64,000 bases of DNA from Streptomyces sp. T12 (GTDB lineage: Bacteria > Actinomycetota > Actinomycetes > Streptomycetales > Streptomycetaceae), in NCBI RefSeq assembly GCF_028736035.1, contig NZ_CP117867.1:1-64000 (forward strand). The letters are read 5' to 3'. Positions within the stretch are counted from its first letter, which is position 1. Every line of letters begins with the position of its first letter. Position numbers and translations under genes: made by a program. The notes beneath the pieces are model-generated. The model was not told the DNA's origin. It did not search any database and saw only the letters and a program-made list of their open reading frames with translations. Of the stretch, positions 16,379-24,136 are shown one piece after another.

Positions 16379-16891
16379 GTGATCACTGACCTGATGACCC
16401 TTGCAGCGGACGCGCCCATCATCGACGCTGGGCGCGTGCTGGGCACCGTCGGCGCAGGCGGCTGCGCATTCGCCGGAACCGTCTACCTCTGGACCGGCAC
16501 CCGCCCCCCGAAGTCGAAGAAGGCCGGCGTTGGTGACGGCGCAGGCGGCGGCGCAAAGACCAAGCAGCGCCGCCGGATCGACTCCGACGAAGCCCTGTGG
16601 GCCGGAGTCGCCACCGGCACCTTCTACAGCGCAGCCGGGTCGATCTGGTCCGCCTCCGACCAGATCAGCATGAGCCTCGCCCAGTCGCTCACTTCCGGCG
16701 ATCTCGGCGCCTTCGGCCTCGGCGGCGTCTCCCTCGCCGTCGTCGCCCTCGTCCGCAACCGCGAGCTGGCCCCCGGATGGGCCGCCATCACCGGCATTTT
16801 TGCCTCCGCCGTGTGGGGCGCCTCCGGCGGCATCTGGGGCATCCCCAAGTGGCTCATCCTGACCGGCGCGAACGCGATCGGACTGACCTGA
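16379..16891 (+). CDS. Polytopic membrane protein
   Basis: A 170-residue protein from the GTG at 16379, preceded by AAGGA. Hydrophobic segments lie near residues 20-38, 75-95, 105-125 and 130-150; between the first two is a basic Lys/Gly loop. No known domain. Its stop overlaps the next ATG (TGATG). Probably an inner-membrane partner of its neighbours in the same operon. Confidence 0.65.
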   Translation: MITDLMTLAADAPIIDAGRVLGTVGAGGCAFAGTVYLWTGTRPPKSKKAGVGDGAGGGAKTKQRRRIDSDEALWAGVATGTFYSAAGSIWSASDQISMSLAQSLTSGDLGAFGLGGVSLAVVALVRNRELAPGWAAITGIFASAVWGASGGIWGIPKWLILTGANAIGLT

Positions 16892-17877
16892 TGACCGTCG
16901 ACCTCATCAAGCACCGCCCCGAGGACGAGGACCAGGACGCCGAGCACGACGCCGAGCACGACGAGGAAACCCCCGCCACCGGCGGGGGCGCCCTCGCCCA
17001 GATCCGTGAACTCGTCGGCCCCGAAGCCTGGCAAGACCTCGCGGCCCAACTCGGCGCCCTGGCCCGCAACATCGCCACAAAGACAGCCGGAGAACCCGGT
17101 CGGATCGTCCGCGCCGCATGGCGGGGAACCCTCACCGTCTGCCGCCGCCTCAAGGACGGGACCGGCGTCATCGTCGTCCGCCTGTGGGCATGGGGCGAAG
17201 AGCAGGGTTGGAACCCGCTCCAGCGCCTCGGCGCCGCAGGCGTCGCGGTGTACGTCTTCTCCTACGCGGTCAAGCTGCACCCGGAGTACGCGCCACCGGC
17301 CGCCGCCGTCGTATGGGGCGCCGCAGCGCTCATCTACGCGGCCGAGAAGGAGAAGGAAAAGGGGAGGGGGAGGAAGCAAGAGGAGAGGGGAGAGGAGACC
17401 ACCACCCAAAACGATCATGAAAAATCCAAGGCAGGGGAGAGGGCCCAGGAAGCCGAGGGCGCTGCCCACGCCTCCGAAGGCGTACCCGAGGACACAGAAG
17501 ACCGCGAGGACACCCGTCGGCGTAAGGCTGAGATGCTTTGGGGCCACGTAGAGGCCGCCGTCGTGGAAGGCGTCAGGGACAAGGGCAAGAACGGAGCCCA
17601 GACCGCCGACATTCTCACCCGCGTACAGAAGGACTGCAGCCTCCCCGGCTGGGACGAACCGCGCTTCCGCGCGCTCCTCAAGAGCATCAAGGTCCCCGTC
17701 CGCGATCAGATGCACTTCGGCCGCGACCCCGACACCGGCAAGAAGCTGAACAAGCCCGGTGTCCACGTCGATGACCTCACCGAAGCGCTCGGCCACACCC
17801 CCGCCGGGCTGGTCCCCGACATCACCCCCACCGGACCCGCACCCACCGAGCCCGCCCCGAGCCCGGCCACCACCTGA
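16891..17877 (+). CDS. Membrane protein with charged C-terminal domain
   Basis: A 328-residue protein from the ATG in TGATG. An acidic N-terminus (residues 5-30) leads to a helical part. Two hydrophobic segments near 110-150 (AAGVAVYVFSYAV and AAAVVWGAAALIYAA) are followed by a long Lys/Glu/Arg-rich coiled-coil-like linker (155-225) and a soluble domain ending in a Pro/Thr tail. The C-terminal part (AEMLWGHVEAAVVEGV to KSIKVPVRDQMHFG) may be a winged-helix-like fold. Function unknown; operon-linked to the three genes before it. A 16-bp hairpin follows. Confidence 0.65.
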   Translation: MTVDLIKHRPEDEDQDAEHDAEHDEETPATGGGALAQIRELVGPEAWQDLAAQLGALARNIATKTAGEPGRIVRAAWRGTLTVCRRLKDGTGVIVVRLWAWGEEQGWNPLQRLGAAGVAVYVFSYAVKLHPEYAPPAAAVVWGAAALIYAAEKEKEKGRGRKQEERGEETTTQNDHEKSKAGERAQEAEGAAHASEGVPEDTEDREDTRRRKAEMLWGHVEAAVVEGVRDKGKNGAQTADILTRVQKDCSLPGWDEPRFRALLKSIKVPVRDQMHFGRDPDTGKKLNKPGVHVDDLTEALGHTPAGLVPDITPTGPAPTEPAPSPATT

Positions 17878-17881
17878 CCCA

Positions 17882-17934
17882 CCCTCACGCGCGGGCCACC
17901 CTCGCCACCCGACCCCCCGGCCCGCGCGTGAGGG
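17882..17934 (+). terminator. Hairpin terminator
   Basis: A 16-bp perfect stem (17882-17897 with 17919-17934) directly after the stop at 17877; it ends the operon 15279-17877. Confidence 0.8.
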
Positions 17935-18146
17935 GCCGCCACCGGCCCGCCGGGGGAGAGACCCGCCGGCACCCCTCCCCCACCCCCGAGAGGGGCCCCG
18001 GTCCCCTACCCGCCTACCTCTACCTACCTCCTACCTGACCGACAAAAGAGGATTGATCATTATAAGAAGCCCACCACCCCGACCGGCACGATAGGGGGCT
18101 AGCTGTGCGCTGCAACTATCGCCAGTTGTCAGCGACTTGGGGCACC

Positions 18147-18398
18147 ATGACGACTATGCCCCGCTACCGCTACCAGTGCCCCGTGTGCCAAGTCAGCTCC
18201 CTGCAGCCCACCTACAGAAAGAGCGAAGCCGAGCACGAACGCGACGGTCACCGCCGCACACAACACGGCGGACTCGCTCCACAGGGAGACGGCATCCGGG
18301 TCATCACGACCCCGCACCGCTGGCGTATCCCCGTCTACGGGGCCGCCGTCCTCCTCGCGCTGATCGTCATCAACGGACTCGGCCGCCTCCTCACCTGA
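18147..18398 (+). CDS. Small zinc/TM protein
   Basis: An 83-residue protein. Start chosen at the ATG at 18147; a second Met at 18156 is possible. The N-terminus RYRYQCPVCQVSS carries one CxxC and a His-rich stretch (HERDGHRRTQH), a possible zinc site. Residues about 60-80 form one membrane helix (VYGAAVLLALIVINGLGRLL). The upstream 130 bases are unusually AT-rich (GATTGATCATTATAAG near 18052) and could hold a promoter for this gene and parAB. Confidence 0.6.
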   Translation: MTTMPRYRYQCPVCQVSSLQPTYRKSEAEHERDGHRRTQHGGLAPQGDGIRVITTPHRWRIPVYGAAVLLALIVINGLGRLLT

Positions 18399-18408
18399 CC
18401 CGGACGGG

Positions 18409-18657
18409 GTGCCAGTGGGGGGCGGCGAACATCAACCCGACCCCCGGAAGGACACCCCGACCGCGCAACTCAGCGACACCCACCGATGGGCCGTCCAGGA
18501 CGCCATGGGCGGCCTCGCCTTCACCATCAGCGACATCGAGCACCACCACATGGCCGACGGCGCGTTCTGGCAGCCCGACGACGAGGAGGACCACCACGAG
18601 GACCCCGGCGCCCGCGGATTATCACGTCGGGATAATCCGATCCGCCCGAGAGGGTGA
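18409..18657 (+). CDS. Small acidic protein with TTA codon
   Basis: An 82-residue His/Asp/Glu-rich peptide (FTISDIEHHHMADGAFW near the middle). The GTG at 18409 or 18415 may be the start; no strong ribosome site. Third positions are strongly G/C, which supports coding. Codon 71 is TTA (18619-18621), rare in Streptomyces and normally read by the bldA tRNA, so translation may be development-linked. The TTA lies inside the candidate parS palindrome at 18616-18638. Confidence 0.5.
   Translation: MPVGGGEHQPDPRKDTPTAQLSDTHRWAVQDAMGGLAFTISDIEHHHMADGAFWQPDDEEDHHEDPGARGLSRRDNPIRPRG
18616..18638. promoter_or_regulatory. Candidate parS site 1
   Basis: GGATTATC-ACGTCGG-GATAATCC has 8-bp perfect arms. 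Its centre, TATCACGTCGGGATA, differs by two bases from the 15-mer found twice inside parB. It lies 80 bases upstream of parA, a common place for a plasmid centromere or parAB operator. Confidence 0.6.
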
Positions 18658-18719
18658 AACCGCGTCAGGAACGGCGAACCGGCTGTTGTCGGAGAGATGG
18701 AAGTCAGTAAGGTGACGCC

Positions 18720-20003
18720 ATGTCCTCTCCATACCCCCAAGGAGACCGGGAAAAGGTAGCGTCCAAGCTGCCCTCGGCGCTCCAGCAAGAACTCAAGATC
18801 CGCTGCGCCGAACTCGGCCTGGACATCCAGGACGCCGTCACCACGGCCATTACCAACTGGCGCGCGAGCACTAGCACGAGCCTCGACGTCGACACCACAG
18901 GCGCCAAGTCCTTCAGTACCTGGCTCCCACCGGGCCTGTACGACCAGTTCAAGGACACCTGCACCGACCGTGGCGTCTCCTACACCCAGGGCCTGGCGCA
19001 GAGCATTCGCCTCTGGCTGGACGACAACCCCTCCCCACGGCAGGGCGGTCGGGGTGCCGAACCCCGGCGCATCATCACCGTGAACCAGAAGGGCGGCGTC
19101 GGGAAGACCGCCGTCTCCTTGGGCCTCGCCGAGGCGTACGCCGAGGACGAGGAAGCCGGAATGGCAGCCCTGCGGCGCTACATCGAGTCACTGACCTACA
19201 ACGAGTGCAAGCGGATCGGCAGGACTAAGAAGGAGCTTCTCGACGCAACCGCCGAGTGGACCCTTGGCGGCAAGCGGGTTCTCCTCGTCGACTACGACCC
19301 GCAAGGACACCTCAGCGACCAACTCGGCATCCTGCAGATCCCGCCGAAGCATGACAGCCTCGTCACCCACATGATCGGCGAGGGCGAGGGAGACCTGCGC
19401 GACCTGGTCGTGACGATCGAGGACCCCCGCTTCCAAGGACGCCTGGACGTCCTGCCGGCCGCATTCGACGGTTTCCTCCTCGACTCGAGGATCGCCCTGA
19501 CTGCGGCCAACTCCCGCGGCTTCCAGAAGGAAGCCGCCCTCGAGCGCGCCCTGCGCCCGCTGGAGGAGTACTACGACGTCATCGTCATCGACTGCCCTCC
19601 CAGCCTCGGCCTCGCTACGGACGCCGCGCTCTACTACGGGCGCCGCCGGCGAAACGAGAAGCGAGGCAGGTCCGGAGTCATCATCCCGGTCCTCGCCGAA
19701 GACTCCTCCGCTACCGCCTACATGATGCTGGTGCAGCAGATCGAGGACCTCTGCAAGGACCTCGGTCTGGAAGTCGACTACCTCGGCCTGGTCGTGAACC
19801 TCTACGACTCCCGCCGCGGCTTCGTCGCCACCTCCTCCCTGGATAACTGGAACAGCCTGGAGGACCAGCGCGTCCTGGCCGTCATCGACGACCTGAAGGA
19901 ACAACGCGAAGCCGTCCGTATGAAGCAGGCACTGCTGTCGTACGCGCCGGCCAGCAAGCAGGCGAACGCCATGCGGATGATCGCCATGGGGGCTGCAGGA
20001 TGA
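18720..20003 (+). CDS. parA: ParA partition ATPase with N-terminal RHH-like repeat
   Basis: A 427-residue ParA-family ATPase; ATP-dependent DNA binding drives plasmid segregation together with ParB and parS. Walker A is KGGVGKT at residues 124-130, followed by an insertion of about 40 residues. The later strand RVLLVDYDPQGHLSDQLG and Walker B DVIVIDCPPSLGLATD are both typical. Residues 1-115 carry two similar units (LPSALQQELKIRCAELGL and LPPGLYDQFKDTCTDRGV) that look like ribbon-helix-helix repeats, so it may bind its own operator. The ATG overlaps nothing upstream; parB overlaps its stop. Confidence 0.92.
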   Translation: MSSPYPQGDREKVASKLPSALQQELKIRCAELGLDIQDAVTTAITNWRASTSTSLDVDTTGAKSFSTWLPPGLYDQFKDTCTDRGVSYTQGLAQSIRLWLDDNPSPRQGGRGAEPRRIITVNQKGGVGKTAVSLGLAEAYAEDEEAGMAALRRYIESLTYNECKRIGRTKKELLDATAEWTLGGKRVLLVDYDPQGHLSDQLGILQIPPKHDSLVTHMIGEGEGDLRDLVVTIEDPRFQGRLDVLPAAFDGFLLDSRIALTAANSRGFQKEAALERALRPLEEYYDVIVIDCPPSLGLATDAALYYGRRRRNEKRGRSGVIIPVLAEDSSATAYMMLVQQIEDLCKDLGLEVDYLGLVVNLYDSRRGFVATSSLDNWNSLEDQRVLAVIDDLKEQREAVRMKQALLSYAPASKQANAMRMIAMGAAG

Positions 20004-21214
20004 GCAAGGCAGACAAGCTCGGCCCGGGCTCAGCCTTCGGCGCTGCCGCTACCGCGCGCAGCTCCCGCCGCGACGCCATCGAGAGCACGATCGGGGCGCA
20101 GGCAGCCGCGACCGCAGCCATCACCGACCTGCCGGTGACCCTCATCAGTGACAACCCCGACAACCCGCGCAACCATCTGCGCAACCTTGAAGAGACGGTC
20201 CAGACCGTCCGGGAAGTCGGCGTCCTCATCCCCATCGTCGTCGCGACCGTGGACGCCTACCTGCACGACCGTCCCGACCGGGACAACGACATCGACGACG
20301 GCGCCCAGTACATCGTCGTCGACGGCCACCGCCGGCTCGAGTCAGCGCGCCGCGTCGGCATGGCCACGATCCCCGTACGCGTCGACAACGCACGCGTCGC
20401 CACCGACGAAGCCCTTCTCGAAGCCGCCTTCATTGCGAACTACCACCGCGACGACATGACGGACCTCGAGGAAGCCCACGCCCTCCAGTCCCTGGTCGAC
20501 TACTACGGCAGTCAGACCAGAGCTTCCAAACGGCTCGGCATCCCGCAGAACACCATCTCCAGCAAGCTCTCCCTGCTGAAGCTGTCACCAGAACTCCAGA
20601 AGGACCTGGTGAACGGGGAGCGGACGGTCGAGCACGTCCGGAATCTGGGCAAGCTGTCGCCTGAGGAGCAGAAGGAGAAGGCGGATGAGCGGCGTGCTGC
20701 CGCTGACCGTCGAAAGCCCCTGCAACAGACGGCTGGACCTCCGCAGTCGACAGATGAGGAAGCTCAGACCAAAGACCAGGTCGAGGACACGGACCAACTA
20801 TCACGCCGTGATAATTCCGAGCAGGAGCCCAGTCCGCCGGCGGCCGAGGAGACCCAGCCTGGAGAGCAGGCGGGGCAGACAGGCGAGGTATCACGCCGTG
20901 ATAGTCCGGAGCCGACGCCAAGCCGGACGTCACATCAGCAAGAGACCAGCCCATCGGGAGACGAGAAGCGCATCCCGGAGCCGCGCCCGCAGGATGACGG
21001 GCAATCTGCTGCTGCCACGGAGACGACGCAGCCCCTGCGGCTGCCGTATGACCAACCCCCGCTCGTTGCCATGCACCTCGCACAGAAGATGGATGAGGAT
21101 GGCTTCTTCGAACTCCTCCGACTCCTGAACATCAAGGCACGAGAACTCGACCGGACCAGGTTCGAGGGGTTGCTGGCCACCTTCACCGAAGCGCCGTCCA
21201 TGCAGGTGGACTGA
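20000..21214 (+). CDS. parB: ParB partition protein
   Basis: A 404-residue ParB-family centromere-binding protein, coupled to parA by a 4-base overlap (ATGA). Residues about 40-140 are the ParB/Srx fold, with NPDNPRNH and the box YIVVDGHRRLESARRVG. The helix-turn-helix follows (GSQTRASKRLGIPQNTISSKLSLLKL, near 172-197). A long acidic Ser/Glu/Gln linker (235-345) contains the peptides LSRRDN and VSRRDS, encoded by two exact copies of the candidate parS 15-mer. A C-terminal helical domain should dimerise. Confidence 0.92.
   Translation: MSKADKLGPGSAFGAAATARSSRRDAIESTIGAQAAATAAITDLPVTLISDNPDNPRNHLRNLEETVQTVREVGVLIPIVVATVDAYLHDRPDRDNDIDDGAQYIVVDGHRRLESARRVGMATIPVRVDNARVATDEALLEAAFIANYHRDDMTDLEEAHALQSLVDYYGSQTRASKRLGIPQNTISSKLSLLKLSPELQKDLVNGERTVEHVRNLGKLSPEEQKEKADERRAAADRRKPLQQTAGPPQSTDEEAQTKDQVEDTDQLSRRDNSEQEPSPPAAEETQPGEQAGQTGEVSRRDSPEPTPSRTSHQQETSPSGDEKRIPEPRPQDDGQSAAATETTQPLRLPYDQPPLVAMHLAQKMDEDGFFELLRLLNIKARELDRTRFEGLLATFTEAPSMQVD
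20799..20813. promoter_or_regulatory. Candidate parS site 2 (inside parB)
   Basis: TATCACGCCGTGATA, a 15-bp dyad with only its centre base unpaired, lies within the linker region of parB. It is identical to the copy at 20889. Confidence 0.6.
20889..20903. promoter_or_regulatory. Candidate parS site 3 (inside parB)
   Basis: TATCACGCCGTGATA, exact repeat of the site 90 bases upstream. The spacing and identity argue against chance. Confidence 0.6.
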
Positions 21215-21416
21215 GACGCCATCAGCTGGACGCCGGCCCTGCTTCCCGCCGTCCCGGTGAGGAAGCGGGGCCTCTTCAGCTTCAGCGCCCACCGTGCAGC
21301 CCACGGCATCCTCCCGGCGGCTCACTCTCAGAGCGGGATCGGGGTGCGCTCAGGGGCGTGGTGCCTCGCCCACAAGACACCAGGTTCCGGTGGGCTCTGT
21401 GAGGTTCCTACCTGTG

Positions 21417-21478
21417 CTGACCTGCAGTGGTAAGTAGCACGGCGGCTGCTCGCCTGCTGTGACCGCGGTGCTTACCAC
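21417..21478. promoter_or_regulatory. Shared operator region, copy D
   Basis: CTGACCTGCAGTGGTAAGTA (21417-21436) matches the start of copy B at 26541 in 18 of 20 bases. An inverted GCTTACCAC follows at 21470-21478. It lies about 250 bases before the coupling-ATPase gene. The long promoter block of copies A-C is not present here. The rest of 21215-21725 shows no convincing gene. Confidence 0.6.
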
Positions 21479-21725
21479 GGCGATTGAGATCTGCCTGTGG
21501 CCGTGGAGGGGCCCTGACGGTGAGCGTGGCGGTGAGGACGCCCCAGCATCATCCGCACGGGCCCGCGCTGTCGCTCTCTGTCCACAGGAACTCGACTTCA
21601 ACGTGGGACCCGCAGCCGCTGAACGCGGCTGGTCGACTGGGATTCGCTCCGGCCGCAGGGTGTCACGTCATGCCCGACACCCACCCGCTGGATGCGCGAG
21701 TCCTCTCCACATGAAAGGGGAACTG

Positions 21726-24005
21726 GTGCGGAGCACGACGGACCATGCGATGGTCCACACAATCGCCTCCCCCCTCACCACCACTGCCGGGGACGGCTCG
21801 GACATCGACGGGCTCACCGCCTGGCTGATCTCTGTCCGGCCCGACAGCCTTGCCGAACTCCAGCTCTGGGGCGTCTGCACAGTCGTAGTGATCGCCACGG
21901 TGTACGGGATCGGAACGCGCCGTGTGGCAGCGCAGGGCAAGAAGGAACGCCCCGGACTCGACGGAGCTGTCGACACCCTCGGCGAAGGCCTCGCGGTCAC
22001 GATCGGGGGACTGTTCGGCGGCGCCTGGCGGTTCGTCGCCGGCCAGCCCCTATGGGGCGAGCCCAAGACCGACTCCAGCTTCTTCAAGTCGGGGGTGCGA
22101 ATCGACCGCGCCTCCGCTGGCGACCTCTCTAGCCCCGACACGGCCACGGACAGCAAGACGCCGATGCCCCGCCGCTCCCGGACCGCCCTTCTCACGCCTC
22201 CTCGTGCACTGACGCGGATCGGTGAGACCTGGCACCAGTGGCCCGGAGTGGCCCGCTCTGCGGTCAGGTTGGCCACTGCGGCGGCGGCCGTCGGCTTGTG
22301 GCGGGCACCTGAGTGGACGGCCGTGGTCGTCGCCATCACCGTGCCCGTCGCGGCCGCGGCCGCCACGGTGGCGGTGCCGCGCGGCAGCCGTACCCGCAGC
22401 GACGCGGAGACTTACGGGCCTGGTCTGTGGGCGGCACTGATCCAGGTGCTGCGCCTGTCCGACGAGGATCAGGAGCGCGGCGAGGCATACTGGATGCTCT
22501 TGCCGGACGATCTGTCTGACGACGACGCGCGCATCGTGATCCGCCTGCCGTTGCAGTGGCTTGGCAGCGACAAGGAGCGCGCCATGCTCGCGCACATCCT
22601 CCACTCCCGGCTGCCCGGTGAGTGGGTCGCCTCGTACGCTCAGCGCGGCCGCAACCCGTACGTGGAGTTCACCCCGAAGCCGGCGCCCAAGCCCCGCCCG
22701 CAGCTGGCCTCTTCGGTGCCGTGGCGGTCAACCGGCGACCCCTACAAGGTGTTCGTCGGCCAGGCCGTCGAGGGCGACCGCATCGTGGACGTGGTGGTGG
22801 CCACCGAGTCGGAGACACCCCACTGGGGCGTGGCCGGCGATACCGGCTCCGGCAAGTCCACGATGCTCTACATCCCCGTGGTGCACGGCCGGCAGAACGG
22901 CTGGGTCGTCGACATCCTCGACAACAAGGAAAACTCCATGATCGAGGCGGAGGGGTACTCCGGGATCCGGATCCACAAGACGACCCGCGCGTGCATGGGT
23001 GCCTTCGCCGAGTTCATGACGTCGATGATCGCGGCGGAGAAGTCCCTCGGACTGGACGGCGACCCGCAGCTGCGCGCCCAGCTCGTCCCGCGCCTGCTGG
23101 TCATCGACGAACTACCCACCCTGATCCGGTTCGCCTACACGTGGTGGAAGTACGGCATCAAGCAAAAGGGCACGCCGCCGTTCATCGACTGGTTCACCAT
23201 CATCTTGATGATGGGCCGCTCCTCCAACCACCGCGTCGTGGTCGGTGCCCAGCAGTTCGACAACGCGCTGTTCGGCGGCACCATCGGCCGCAAGCAGATC
23301 GGCACGAAGATCGTCATCGGTAAGCAGGACATGGTGAGCTGGGGCGTGGCCTTCGGGCAGAACGCGCCGCGCTTCGGCTACGACACCACCGTCAAGGGCC
23401 GTGGCGCGTACGCGGACAACCAGACGGACCCGGACGGCGACTACGCCTGGGTGCGCGAGTTCCAGGCCGCGTACATCACGCCGCATGTCCAGGAGCTCCT
23501 CGTCGGCGCCCCTGAGGCGCCGACGTGGTTCGACGCCGGACAGATGGCACCGTGGATCACCCCCGAGGCACTCGCCCAGGCCCAAGAGGAGGCGGCGGCC
23601 GCCGCCTTCCTGCCCGGCGGCAAGTTCGCCCCCTTGTCACGGCCGGTTGTCCCGGTGCGCAGGAACAGGAGGGCTGGAGGGGGTTCTCCCAGGCCAGGCG
23701 CCGGGACAGTGCTCGTCGGGACCAGTGGCGGGACAGGGGCCGGGACAGTCGATCCGGACGCAGCGCTCGCGGTCGAGCAGGCCGAGGACGCGGCCCTTCC
23801 CGACACCTTCTCCATCGCCGACGCGTGCAAGGAAGGGATTCTGCCCTGGGGGTATGAGACCGCCCGCAAGTACCTGCTGCAGCGGTCCAAGGACCGTGGC
23901 GTCACGGTGCCCGAGGGGGTCACGGACGGCAGGGTCACCTACTACACCCGGGCCGAGCTGGACACCTGGCTCGCGGCCTGGAACACGGCCAAGGCCACCG
24001 CATAG
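21726..24005 (+). CDS. FtsK/TcpA-like DNA-translocase coupling protein
   Basis: About 759 residues from the GTG at 21726 (AAAGGGG upstream); the frame stays open to 21459. FtsK/HerA-type ATPase: Walker A GDTGSGKST at 371-379, Walker B LLVIDELP near 457-464, with a later conserved VVGAQQFDNALFGGTIG. Two hydrophobic stretches near residues 35-55 and 180-215 anchor it in the membrane. The C-terminus (FSIADACKEGILPWGYETARKYLL) resembles a small MerR/excisionase-like DNA-binding helix. Given the VirB4-, VirB6- and VirB8-like genes downstream, it is probably the coupling protein that brings DNA to the secretion channel, like TcpA of pCW3 or FtsK-like Orf21 of Tn916. Confidence 0.85.
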   Translation: MRSTTDHAMVHTIASPLTTTAGDGSDIDGLTAWLISVRPDSLAELQLWGVCTVVVIATVYGIGTRRVAAQGKKERPGLDGAVDTLGEGLAVTIGGLFGGAWRFVAGQPLWGEPKTDSSFFKSGVRIDRASAGDLSSPDTATDSKTPMPRRSRTALLTPPRALTRIGETWHQWPGVARSAVRLATAAAAVGLWRAPEWTAVVVAITVPVAAAAATVAVPRGSRTRSDAETYGPGLWAALIQVLRLSDEDQERGEAYWMLLPDDLSDDDARIVIRLPLQWLGSDKERAMLAHILHSRLPGEWVASYAQRGRNPYVEFTPKPAPKPRPQLASSVPWRSTGDPYKVFVGQAVEGDRIVDVVVATESETPHWGVAGDTGSGKSTMLYIPVVHGRQNGWVVDILDNKENSMIEAEGYSGIRIHKTTRACMGAFAEFMTSMIAAEKSLGLDGDPQLRAQLVPRLLVIDELPTLIRFAYTWWKYGIKQKGTPPFIDWFTIILMMGRSSNHRVVVGAQQFDNALFGGTIGRKQIGTKIVIGKQDMVSWGVAFGQNAPRFGYDTTVKGRGAYADNQTDPDGDYAWVREFQAAYITPHVQELLVGAPEAPTWFDAGQMAPWITPEALAQAQEEAAAAAFLPGGKFAPLSRPVVPVRRNRRAGGGSPRPGAGTVLVGTSGGTGAGTVDPDAALAVEQAEDAALPDTFSIADACKEGILPWGYETARKYLLQRSKDRGVTVPEGVTDGRVTYYTRAELDTWLAAWNTAKATA

Positions 24006-24011
24006 AGCGAC

Positions 24012-24033
24012 GGCCCCGGCACGACCCGGGGCC
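24012..24033 (+). terminator. Hairpin terminator
   Basis: An 8-bp perfect stem GGCCCCGG/CCGGGGCC with 6-nt loop, 6 bases after the FtsK-like gene. Confidence 0.6.
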
Positions 24034-24136
24034 ACTCCATCCACGACGCGGCATCGATCGTGTATCCGACGTCCCACCATCGATGCGCACATGACAGTGT
24101 GAAACCTGTTCATCACAGATACGGGAGGGCAGCAGC

